DNA from: CAYYTU01 sp964474655
GTDB lineage: Bacteria; Chloroflexota; Anaerolineae; B4-G1
DNA length: 17,813 bases
Direction of reading: 5' to 3'
Assembly (NCBI GenBank): GCA_964474655.1
Contig: CAYYTU010000059.1
Coordinates: 1 to 17,813 of the forward strand
Part shown: positions 8,150-14,511 of the stretch, one piece after another
Numbering within the stretch: the stretch's first letter is position 1
Layout of the letters: every line of letters begins with the position of its first letter
The notes under the pieces: model-generated
Seen by the model: only the letters and a program-made list of their open reading frames with translations
Databases searched by the model: none
Told to the model about the DNA's origin: nothing
Translations under genes and position numbers: made by a program

Positions 8150-10549
8150 CTATCGTTTGACCAGCGTGGCGAGCGTGACGCCCTCGCCGCCTTCTTTATA
8201 ATCGCCACCTTCGTAATCGCTGACCAGAGGATGTTGGGACAAGAATTCTCGCATCGCCCGACGCAGTGTGCCCGTGCCCTTGCCGTGGACGATGCGTACC
8301 TGGGGCAAGCCGGCCCGCATCGCGCGATCCAGGTAATGATCCAGCTCGCTCCGGGCTTCCTCTACCGTCTGACCCCGCAGGTCGATGCGCGAGCCGGGTG
8401 ACGAGACCGAGCTCACGCTGATGGCAGCGGCCTCCTCTGGTTCTGGCTCCGGCGTCGAGTCCCGTAATTCCAGCGACGAGAGACTCACCTGCGTCCGGAT
8501 CTGTCCGACTTGTACTTCGGCCTCTTTGCCGTTGACTTTGATCACTTCGCCTTCGGTTCTCAGCGGGCGTACCCAGACGGTGTCGCCGGCCTCTATCGGG
8601 CGTTGAGGCACCTCAGGGGCGCTGGCGCTTTCGGGTGGCGTCGGTGGTTCCAATGGCTCCGGCTGCGGCAGCTGCTTCTTGATCTCCTCTACCTCTTCCT
8701 CGATAGCTTCCACGGCCTCGACGGGCTCGGCTGCAGCTCTCAGGCGACCCCGCAGCTGGCGGATCTTGGTTCGCATCGCATCCAGCGTCTCCTCGGCCTC
8801 CTCACGGGCTTGCTCCAGGATTTCGTGGCGTTCCTCCTCAATGGCGTTCAATCGCTTGCGCAGTTCGCGTGAGGTCTTCTCCGCCTCGGTGCGCGCGGCG
8901 TGGGCCTTATCGCGCTCCTGGGCGGCCTGGATGCGGAGGCGGTGGATGTCGTCCAGCATAGCCTCGGTCTGCTGATCGGCTGGCGAGACCATCTCGCGGG
9001 CAGCCTCTATGATGTCTGGCGGCAGGTTCAAGCGTTGGGCGATGGCGAGCGCGTTGGAACGGCCGGGCAGCCCGATGGTCAGGCGGTAGGTCGGGCTGAG
9101 CGTCTCCGGATCGAACTCGACTGAGGCGTTGCGCACGCCGGGCGTCAGCTGGGCGTAGTTCTTCAGCTCGGGGTAGTGGGTGGCGACGAAGGTGGCAGCG
9201 CCGCGCTGGCGGAAGTGTTCCAGCAGGGCGCGGGCCAGAGCCGAACCTTCCGCTGGATCGGTGCCGGCGCCCAGCTCGTCCAGCAACACCAGGCTGCGCT
9301 CGTCGGCCTCATCGAGGAAAGAGATGATATTGGTCAGGTGAGAGGAGAAGGTGGAAAGGTTCTGCTCAATCGATTGCTCGTCGCCGATATCGGCGTAGAC
9401 TGCCTCGAACGGGGAGAGAGCCGATCCTTCCTCGGCCGGGATGTGGAGCCCGGCTTGCGCCATCAGCGTCAGCAATCCTACCGTCTTCAGGCTGACGGTC
9501 TTGCCGCCGGTGTTGGGGCCGGTGATGACCAGGATGTGCGTCTCGTCGTCCAGCGTGACGTCTATCGGCACCACGCGCTCGGGATCAAGCAGTGGATGAC
9601 GCGCGCCCAGGAATCGGATGGTCGATTGAGAATGATCGCCTTCATCATCGGCCGGCCGGGGTGGAGTGACCAGCTTCGGGGCGTTGGCGTCGAGGGTTTC
9701 GGCGTAATCCGCCTTCGCGAATGCCAGATCGAGCGCGGTCAATGCCTTCACGGTCTGGGTTATCTCCTCGGCGTGCTTGGCGACCATCACCGAGAGTGCG
9801 CTCAGGATGCGTTGCACTTCGGCTTCTTCTTCGAGCTGGAGCTCGCGCCAGGCGTTGTTCAGTTCCACCACGGACAACGGCTCGATGAAGAGCGTCACGC
9901 CGGACGAGGAACGGTCGTGGACGACGCCCGGGATGCGGCCCTTGAATTGCGCCTTGAGCGGAATCACGTAGCGGCCCGCGCGGCGCGTGATGAGCGCTTC
10001 CTGGAGGTAGGAGGCGTTTTGCGAGGCGTGGATGATGCTTTCCAGCTTCTCTTGAATTCGGGCGTGGGCCAGCTCCACCTCGCGGCGGATGCGCGCCAGG
10101 GCCGGGGAAGCTTCATCTCGTATCTCCCCTCGCTGGTCCAAGCAGCGGTCGATCTCGTTGATGAGCGGGGGGCAGGGCTGGATGCGTCGTCCGATGTGGG
10201 CCAGGTGCGGCAGTTCGCTTTCCAATCGGCGCAGCGTCCGATGGAGCGTGCGGCCTGCGACTAGCGTATCGCGTATGTCCAGCAGCTCGTGCGGCGGCAG
10301 GACCTTGTCCCGTCGGGCGTCCTCCAACAAGGGGCGCACGTCGTGCGCCCCGCCGATCGACGTCCCGGGCTTGCGGTCCAGCAGCTCGCGCGCCTCGCCG
10401 GTGACGTCCAGGCGGTATTGAATCTCGTCCATGTCGGTGGTGGGTTTGAGCTTTAGGGCGGCGTCTTGGCCGGCCGAAAAGTCGGTATGCGTCGATAGCT
10501 GATGGAGGATCTTCGGCAATTCCAGGGTGGCTAGGTGTTTTTCGTTCAA
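8150..10549 (-). CDS. mutS2: MutS2 ATPase with C-terminal Smr nuclease domain
   Basis: MutS2 binds branched DNA and limits recombination in some bacteria; in Bacillus it also splits collided ribosomes. The 799-residue protein has the MutS core and ATPase with Walker A GPNTGGKT (344-351), Walker B LVLLDELGAGTDPAEGS (D424, E425) and the ATHYPELKNYA switch. A long charged coiled-coil region follows (roughly 520-630), then a KOW-like strand region (about 640-685) and the Smr domain (722-799) with DLRG (723-726) and HGKGTG (755-760), both needed for nuclease activity. The mismatch-reading domain of MutS1 is absent, as in all MutS2. The start is TTG at 10549, five bases after the stop of the cvpA-like gene and without a clear ribosome site. 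Translational coupling is likely. Confidence 0.96.
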   Translation of the reverse strand: MNEKHLATLELPKILHQLSTHTDFSAGQDAALKLKPTTDMDEIQYRLDVTGEARELLDRKPGTSIGGAHDVRPLLEDARRDKVLPPHELLDIRDTLVAGRTLHRTLRRLESELPHLAHIGRRIQPCPPLINEIDRCLDQRGEIRDEASPALARIRREVELAHARIQEKLESIIHASQNASYLQEALITRRAGRYVIPLKAQFKGRIPGVVHDRSSSGVTLFIEPLSVVELNNAWRELQLEEEAEVQRILSALSVMVAKHAEEITQTVKALTALDLAFAKADYAETLDANAPKLVTPPRPADDEGDHSQSTIRFLGARHPLLDPERVVPIDVTLDDETHILVITGPNTGGKTVSLKTVGLLTLMAQAGLHIPAEEGSALSPFEAVYADIGDEQSIEQNLSTFSSHLTNIISFLDEADERSLVLLDELGAGTDPAEGSALARALLEHFRQRGAATFVATHYPELKNYAQLTPGVRNASVEFDPETLSPTYRLTIGLPGRSNALAIAQRLNLPPDIIEAAREMVSPADQQTEAMLDDIHRLRIQAAQERDKAHAARTEAEKTSRELRKRLNAIEEERHEILEQAREEAEETLDAMRTKIRQLRGRLRAAAEPVEAVEAIEEEVEEIKKQLPQPEPLEPPTPPESASAPEVPQRPIEAGDTVWVRPLRTEGEVIKVNGKEAEVQVGQIRTQVSLSSLELRDSTPEPEPEEAAAISVSSVSSPGSRIDLRGQTVEEARSELDHYLDRAMRAGLPQVRIVHGKGTGTLRRAMREFLSQHPLVSDYEGGDYKEGGEGVTLATLVKR

Positions 10550-10554
10550 AATCG

Positions 10555-11211
10555 TTACAGGTTATAGGCGTAGATCGCTGGTGGGCGTCTGGGGAACCAG
10601 ATCGACTGGGCCCTGTAGTAGAGTCGGAAGATTGGCCTGAAGAATGAGTCCAGGTGAGCGTTACTGTACATGATACGTCCGGACAGGCCATAGCCCAGCA
10701 CGGTGAATAAGATGGAGGCTACCACCAGGCCGATGATCAAATAGAGGGCTATGCCTCCCAGCACATCCAGAAACCCCAGCGCGGGCAGGCTTGTATCCGG
10801 GAACATGGAGCGACTGAGGACTTCTAGGGGAATCCAGGTGACGATCCATAGCAGGATGAAGGAGAAAGCGAGCGCGTTATAATCGACCTCGCCGCCGGCG
10901 TTTGTGTTGATCCCGGCAAGCGATTGGAGGTTCAGGAAGCTGCGGGCATAGGGAGCCAGGAAGTGGTAGAATGTGGCGGTGATGCCCAGGGCAATGTAGA
11001 GCATTACAGCGCTGGATAATCCCTGGAGTGTGTTTTGCGTCGCACCTATCGCGATGAATGCTACCACGCTGGAGAGTAACACCAGGTCCCATATGATGAA
11101 TTCCGGTCTCAGGAAGCCCAGGGCGAGGATGGCGGCAAGCCCAATACCTCCGATAATCAAGGCCCGGATCTTTTTCTTATCCCCTTGTCTCGAATCTGAT
11201 AGATTGGTCAT
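10555..11211 (-). CDS. CvpA-like integral membrane protein
   Basis: A 218-residue membrane protein with five likely transmembrane segments (about 15-33, 40-57, 65-85, 112-133, 148-173), a charged N terminus and an arginine-rich tail. The segment around FLDVLGGIALYLIIGLVVASIL resembles the last helix of the CvpA (colicin V production) family, and CvpA-type genes commonly sit just upstream of mutS2 in other bacteria, which supports the call. The first helix is an addition to the usual four. The ATG at 11211 has GGAGGAG a few bases upstream. It is the first gene of the - strand operon with mutS2 and the ubiquitin-fold gene. The family's molecular role is poorly known, and the assignment rests on weak sequence likeness plus context. 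Confidence 0.68.
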   Translation of the reverse strand: MTNLSDSRQGDKKKIRALIIGGIGLAAILALGFLRPEFIIWDLVLLSSVVAFIAIGATQNTLQGLSSAVMLYIALGITATFYHFLAPYARSFLNLQSLAGINTNAGGEVDYNALAFSFILLWIVTWIPLEVLSRSMFPDTSLPALGFLDVLGGIALYLIIGLVVASILFTVLGYGLSGRIMYSNAHLDSFFRPIFRLYYRAQSIWFPRRPPAIYAYNL

Positions 11212-11262
11212 CGTCTCCTCCGATCGTGGTTCGTGGTGCAGGTTACTTGTCTACTGGGACAT

Positions 11263-11291
11263 ACTATAGCACAGGGGGAGGCGGGGAGCAA
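11263..11291 (-). promoter_or_regulatory. predicted sigma70-type promoter of the cvpA-like/mutS2 operon
   Basis: On the - strand a -35 TTGCTC (11286-11291) and a -10 TATAGT (11263-11268) are 17 bases apart, and the -10 is preceded by TGC, giving an extended -10. The -10 matches the consensus at five of six bases; the -35 at three. It lies about 52 bases upstream of the cvpA-like ATG. Confidence 0.55.
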
Positions 11292-11577
11292 GCTGTGGTT
11301 CGGCCCTGTTTCGTATAGTGATTATAGGGAGACTCTCCAGAACACAACCATCGCCGTCTGGCACAGTCCCATAGGGGCCTACGCCATTACGAGGGACCGC
11401 CACTACGGGGGGCCTATGCTCCTACGGGGAGACGCCTCCTACATCGCCGCTGTCTACCATCATTACGGAGAACAACGGGGTGACTTTTGCGCTACTGAGA
11501 ATTTACCAATCGGATGATTTATGATAATATGGCTACTGTGAATCTTCGCCACGAAGGACGCAGCAGGTTGAAGCTTA
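11292..11577. other. intergenic stretch without a convincing gene
   Basis: Short frames exist on both strands here, but none has a ribosome site, a recognisable domain or the codon use of the neighbours. Visible structure is limited to a short palindrome (GGAGACTCTCC, 11328-11338) and several runs of the type CTACGGGG/CATAGGGG that suggest degenerate intergenic repeat DNA. Confidence 0.5.
11502..11530 (+). promoter_or_regulatory. weak candidate promoter ahead of the repeat region
   Basis: TTTACC (11502-11507) and TAATAT (11525-11530) are separated by 17 bases, with four of six matches each to the -35 and -10 consensus. It points towards the ornithine aminotransferase gene, but about 445 bases of repeat DNA lie between, so its use for that gene is doubtful. 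Confidence 0.25.
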
Positions 11578-11727
11578 ACTCCTGCAGTTTAGCGACTCCA
11601 GACTTCGGGAGTTTGCCGTCGAGGATTTTGGATGCGAAATAACCCTGTTTTGCTTCCAAATTGGGTTCGCACACATTTTTAGTCTTCCGAAGTCCCTGCT
11701 CCTCAAAAATTTGAAAAGTGCAGGAGT
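11578..11727. repeat. nested inverted repeats (fold-back structure 1)
   Basis: Three arm pairs share nearly one centre near 11650: ACTCCTGCA (11578-11586) with TGCAGGAGT (11719-11727), GACTTCGG (11601-11608) with CCGAAGTC (11687-11694), and AACCC (11641-11645) with GGGTT (11662-11666). Together they would fold into one long imperfect hairpin. It looks like a miniature fold-back or intergenic repeat element. Open frames crossing it are not supported as genes. Confidence 0.6.
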
Positions 11728-11780
11728 CAAGTTGAAGATGGCTCTGACAGCTCTGTCTAAGGTGGTGGACAGAACTGATT

Positions 11781-11938
11781 AGGTAACCGTTCAGGTAGCG
11801 GTCGATATAACCGCCGAAAACGCAGAGAGACTGAAGGAAAAGATCTGTCAAGCTGATCAAAATATTGAAAAATAGCCTGTCTCAGCGATCTCTGCGCCCT
11901 CCGCGGTGAAAAAAGCATAACCATCTGAACGGTTACCT
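11781..11938. repeat. fold-back element with 14-base perfect arms (structure 2)
   Basis: A perfect 14-base inverted repeat, AGGTAACCGTTCAG (11781-11794) and CTGAACGGTTACCT (11925-11938), encloses a second imperfect 19-base pair at 11810-11828 and 11889-11907 (15 of 19 matching, including CGCAGAGA/TCTCTGCG). The 158-base unit ends 37 bases before the ornithine aminotransferase start, so it may lie in that gene's leader. No transposase is encoded inside it. It is best described as a MITE-like or other intergenic hairpin repeat. Confidence 0.7.
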
Positions 11939-11975
11939 GATTAGAACGAATCGGATTGAGATTTAAGGAGTGCCT

Positions 11976-13190
11976 ATGGACACCCTACGAGGTACACAGG
12001 ACTACATCGCACTGGAGGATCAGTACAATGCACACAATTACAAACCCCTTGATGTCGTTATCAGCAAGGCGCAGGGGCCCTGGGTCTGGGACGTTGAGGG
12101 GCGCAGATACCTGGATTGCCTCTCGGCTTACTCGGCTGTCAATCAGGGGCATCGTCATCCGCGTATTGTGCGGGCGATGATCGAACAGGTGAAGAAGCTG
12201 GCCTTGACGTCCCGGGCCTTCCGCAACGATCAACTTCCGCTGCTGGCAAAGGAGTTGTGTGAGCTGTTTGATTACGAGATGATGTTGCCGATGAATTCTG
12301 GCACGGAGGCGGTTGAGACGGCGCTGAAGGCGGCTCGCAAGTGGGGGTATCAGGTCAAAGGGGTGGCGGACGGGCGGGCGGAGATAATCGCTTGTGCCGG
12401 CAACTTCCACGGTCGTACGATCAGCGTGGTCAGCTTTTCGCCCAGCGAGCAGTATCGCGATGGTTTTGGCCCTTTTACGCCCGGTTTCAAGCTGGTTCCC
12501 TTCGGCGACGCCGCGGCGCTGGAGCGAGCGATTACGCCCACTACGGTGGCTTTTTTGTTCGAGCCGGTGCAAGGGGAGGGAGGCGTGGTGATTCCTCCGG
12601 AGGGCTACATTCGTAGTGTGCGTGAGATTTGCACTCGTCACAACGTCTTGATGATCGCCGATGAGATTCAGAGTGGATTGGGGCGCACCGGCGAGCTGCT
12701 GGCCTGTCATCACGAGGGGGTGCAGCCGGATGTGGTCACGCTGGGCAAGGCCCTTTCCGGCGGATTATATCCGGTCTCGGCGATGCTCTCCTCGCAGGAG
12801 GTGCTGGGTGTCTTTGGTCCGGGGGATCATGGCTCGACTTTCGGGGGCAATCCCCTGGCCTGTGCAGTGGCGCGAGAGGCTGTGCGGGTGATTATGGATG
12901 AAAAATTGTGCCAGCGTTCGGCCGAGCTGGGCGATTACCTGATGACGCGTTTGAAGGCCATCGAGAGCCCGCACGTGGCGCTCTACCGAGGGAAAGGGTT
13001 GTTGGTCGGCATTGTGCTTAAGCCCCAGGCCGGTGGGGCGAGACGCTTTTGCGAGGCGTTGAAGGAGCGAGGCGTGCTGGCGAAGGATACACATGGCAAC
13101 ATCATTCGATTGGCGCCGCCGCTGGTGGTGGAGAAAGAGGACCTTGATGGGGCCCTTGAGCAGATCAGGGAAGTGTTGATGCTCTCGTAA
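11976..13190 (+). CDS. rocD: ornithine aminotransferase
   Basis: Predicted PLP-dependent ornithine-oxo-acid aminotransferase, which moves the delta-amino group of ornithine to 2-oxoglutarate and gives glutamate semialdehyde for proline/arginine metabolism. The 404-residue length and family signatures fit well: SAYSAVNQGHRHP near the N terminus, GNFHGRT, ADEIQSGLGRTG (with D229 for the PLP ring nitrogen), the PLP lysine K258 in LGKALSGGLYPVSA, HGSTFGGNPLACAVA, and THGNIIRLAPPL near the end. Those last motifs and the N-terminal signature separate it from acetylornithine and GABA aminotransferases. The ATG at 11976 has AAGGAG five bases upstream (11965-11970); a GTG at 11970 overlaps that site and is unlikely. 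No other arginine or proline gene is visible nearby. It converges with the receiver gene across 23 bases. Confidence 0.94.
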   Translation: MDTLRGTQDYIALEDQYNAHNYKPLDVVISKAQGPWVWDVEGRRYLDCLSAYSAVNQGHRHPRIVRAMIEQVKKLALTSRAFRNDQLPLLAKELCELFDYEMMLPMNSGTEAVETALKAARKWGYQVKGVADGRAEIIACAGNFHGRTISVVSFSPSEQYRDGFGPFTPGFKLVPFGDAAALERAITPTTVAFLFEPVQGEGGVVIPPEGYIRSVREICTRHNVLMIADEIQSGLGRTGELLACHHEGVQPDVVTLGKALSGGLYPVSAMLSSQEVLGVFGPGDHGSTFGGNPLACAVAREAVRVIMDEKLCQRSAELGDYLMTRLKAIESPHVALYRGKGLLVGIVLKPQAGGARRFCEALKERGVLAKDTHGNIIRLAPPLVVEKEDLDGALEQIREVLMLS

Positions 13191-13213
13191 GCTGGTGGAC
13201 CAGGGTGTGGATG

Positions 13214-13609
13214 TCAGTCAACGCGTTGGATCGTTCTCTTGATCCGGTGGAGGAGGTCGTCTACGTCGAAAGGCTTGGTCACGTAGTCGGCCAGGTGGTC
13301 TCGGCCTGTGTCGTTGATCTGCTTTTCTTGCTCCGCTCTGACTGTGATAACGATGACTGGGATGTGCCTCAACGCTTCATCATCTCTTATGTGGCGATAG
13401 ACTTCCCAGCCATTCATATCGGGCATCATAAGATCTAGCAACACGAGGTCGGGCTTTACACGGCGCACGGTCTCAAGCCCTTCGCGGCCTCCCAGGGCAC
13501 CGACCAAGCTGGCCCCCTCGCGCTCAAGAATCAAGCTGACCAACTGGATCATCTCGGGGGCATCTTCGACGTAGACAATTTTCTTGTTGACCAGCTTCCC
13601 GGTGGACAT
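13214..13609 (-). CDS. single-domain response regulator (receiver only)
   Basis: A 131-residue receiver domain with all the key residues: acidic pair E15-D16, phospho-acceptor D59 in LVLLDLMMPDMNGW, T89 and K112 in VTKPF. There is no output domain, so it must act through a partner, such as the neighbouring winged-helix protein, a histidine kinase or a phosphorelay. ATG at 13609 is preferred over the adjoining GTG at 13612 because of spacing to a weak GAG ribosome site. It lies 49 bases downstream of the winged-helix gene on the same strand, so cotranscription is likely. No histidine kinase is present in the window. Confidence 0.9.
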   Translation of the reverse strand: MSTGKLVNKKIVYVEDAPEMIQLVSLILEREGASLVGALGGREGLETVRRVKPDLVLLDLMMPDMNGWEVYRHIRDDEALRHIPVIVITVRAEQEKQINDTGRDHLADYVTKPFDVDDLLHRIKRTIQRVD

Positions 13610-13658
13610 CACTGAACTCGGTTGCGGATAAGAAGCGCAGTTGGACCCGATACTTGTA

Positions 13659-14177
13659 TCAGTGCATAGATCGGATGAGATGGTAGATAGCTTTCACCCG
13701 GAACTGTCGGTCTTTGCAGCTATTGACGAACGCTTCGATCCTCTGCCGAATGTCCGGATTATTTGAGAGAGAGTAAACGCGCATATCCTGCAGCTGCTGG
13801 CGGTTGAGTATCCTCTGTTCGGCCATCTCCTCCAGCTCTTGTGACACCTTATCCACATCGCGACCAGCGTAACGGGCGATGTTCCTGGCTGTGTCCATTG
13901 TATGCGGATTATTGTGGAAGAAGTGTATCAGGTCCCATTTGATGAACGAATCGATGTTGGTTTGGAGAAACTTCAGGAGCGTCGGGTCTATATCCGACAT
14001 TAAGCGGCTGACGAGGCCTTGCGGTTCGTTACCGTCGGCTTCTGCAATATTGGAATAGCTGTTTCCCAATGCGTGCCATCCTCGGCTGTGCTCACAGCGA
14101 CTTGTCTGGGTCTCGTGGCGTGAATCTGTGCTTGCGGTCGCGTATACTACTTGGCTGGCGGGCGGTGAGTTTAGCAT
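13659..14177 (-). CDS. winged-helix DNA-binding protein of unknown target
   Basis: A 172-residue protein. Residues 1-60 are polar and low in predicted structure. Residues 65-172 look like a winged helix: a helical start (FLQTNIDSFIKWDLIHFF, 70-87), a helix-turn-helix with the PHTMDTARNIARYAGRDVDKV stretch at 91-111 read as turn plus recognition helix, a wing strand near MRVYSLS (132-138), and a final basic helix (RQFRVKAIYHLIRSM). The type is recalled from Chloroflexota genomes, but no exact family is claimed. ATG at 14177 follows GGGAG about seven bases upstream; a longer frame reaching 14237 has no ribosome site. It is first in a two-gene unit with the receiver protein and divergent from the SARP-STAND activator. 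Confidence 0.7.
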   Translation of the reverse strand: MLNSPPASQVVYATASTDSRHETQTSRCEHSRGWHALGNSYSNIAEADGNEPQGLVSRLMSDIDPTLLKFLQTNIDSFIKWDLIHFFHNNPHTMDTARNIARYAGRDVDKVSQELEEMAEQRILNRQQLQDMRVYSLSNNPDIRQRIEAFVNSCKDRQFRVKAIYHLIRSMH

Positions 14178-14312
14178 ATATTTCTCCCTTTGTAATCCCG
14201 AAACGCGTCTTGCGTCGTGGTGGGCATTGAGCAACATTATTCTATGTGTGCGGCGTTATTTTTCGGTGAAGTAAGACCTGGAAATCTATTAGAGGCTTCG
14301 CCCCTTCTGGGC

Positions 14313-14454
14313 AAGCGAATCAGTTCCAAAGCACCTTAGACGCATTAGATTGCCTACAGGCGCGTTTACCGGGTAATCACCCCAGCTTCGTTTGCCTTGT
14401 TCGCATCTGAGCACACTCTGTGGCGTTGAAGGTGCTTTCGCAGACGATTCGCTT
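14313..14454. repeat. fold-back repeat in the divergent gap (structure 3)
   Basis: Two nested arm pairs, AAGCGAATC (14313-14321) with GATTCGCTT (14446-14454) and AAAGCACCTT (14328-14337) with AAGGTGCTTT (14429-14438), are separated within each arm by six or seven unmatched bases. They form one imperfect inverted repeat of about 25 bases around a loop of some 90 bases. It lies between the divergent winged-helix and SARP-STAND genes and carries no gene of its own. It may be a mobile miniature element or part of the control region. Confidence 0.65.
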
Positions 14455-14485
14455 CGAGAACTCCTACCCTGCTGCTCTTGCACAA

Positions 14486-14500
14486 ACTCCATAATGGAGT
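14486..14500. promoter_or_regulatory. short palindrome upstream of the activator gene
   Basis: ACTCCAT (14486-14492) and ATGGAGT (14494-14500) are perfect inverted copies around one central base. The site is 11 bases before the GTG proposed as activator start. It could be an operator half-site pair or a small RNA hairpin; nothing in the sequence decides between these. Confidence 0.4.
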
Positions 14501-14511
14501 AGACTACGAGC

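Noticed and set aside
9176..10264. Frame of 362 codons on the + strand opposite mutS2
   Set aside because: mutS2 on the - strand has full Walker and Smr motifs; this is its shadow.
11233..11517. Small + strand frame upstream of the repeats
   Set aside because: It overlaps the predicted promoter of the - strand operon, lacks a ribosome site and encodes no recognisable domain; it looks like repeat-derived sequence.
11519..11860. 113-codon - strand frame across the fold-back structures
   Set aside because: It runs through both inverted repeat elements and has no domain or ribosome site, so it is more likely repeat DNA than a gene. A multi-copy repeat-encoded peptide is not fully excluded.
14289..14492. 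67-codon - strand frame in the divergent gap
   Set aside because: It covers the third fold-back repeat and shows no ribosome site or family.
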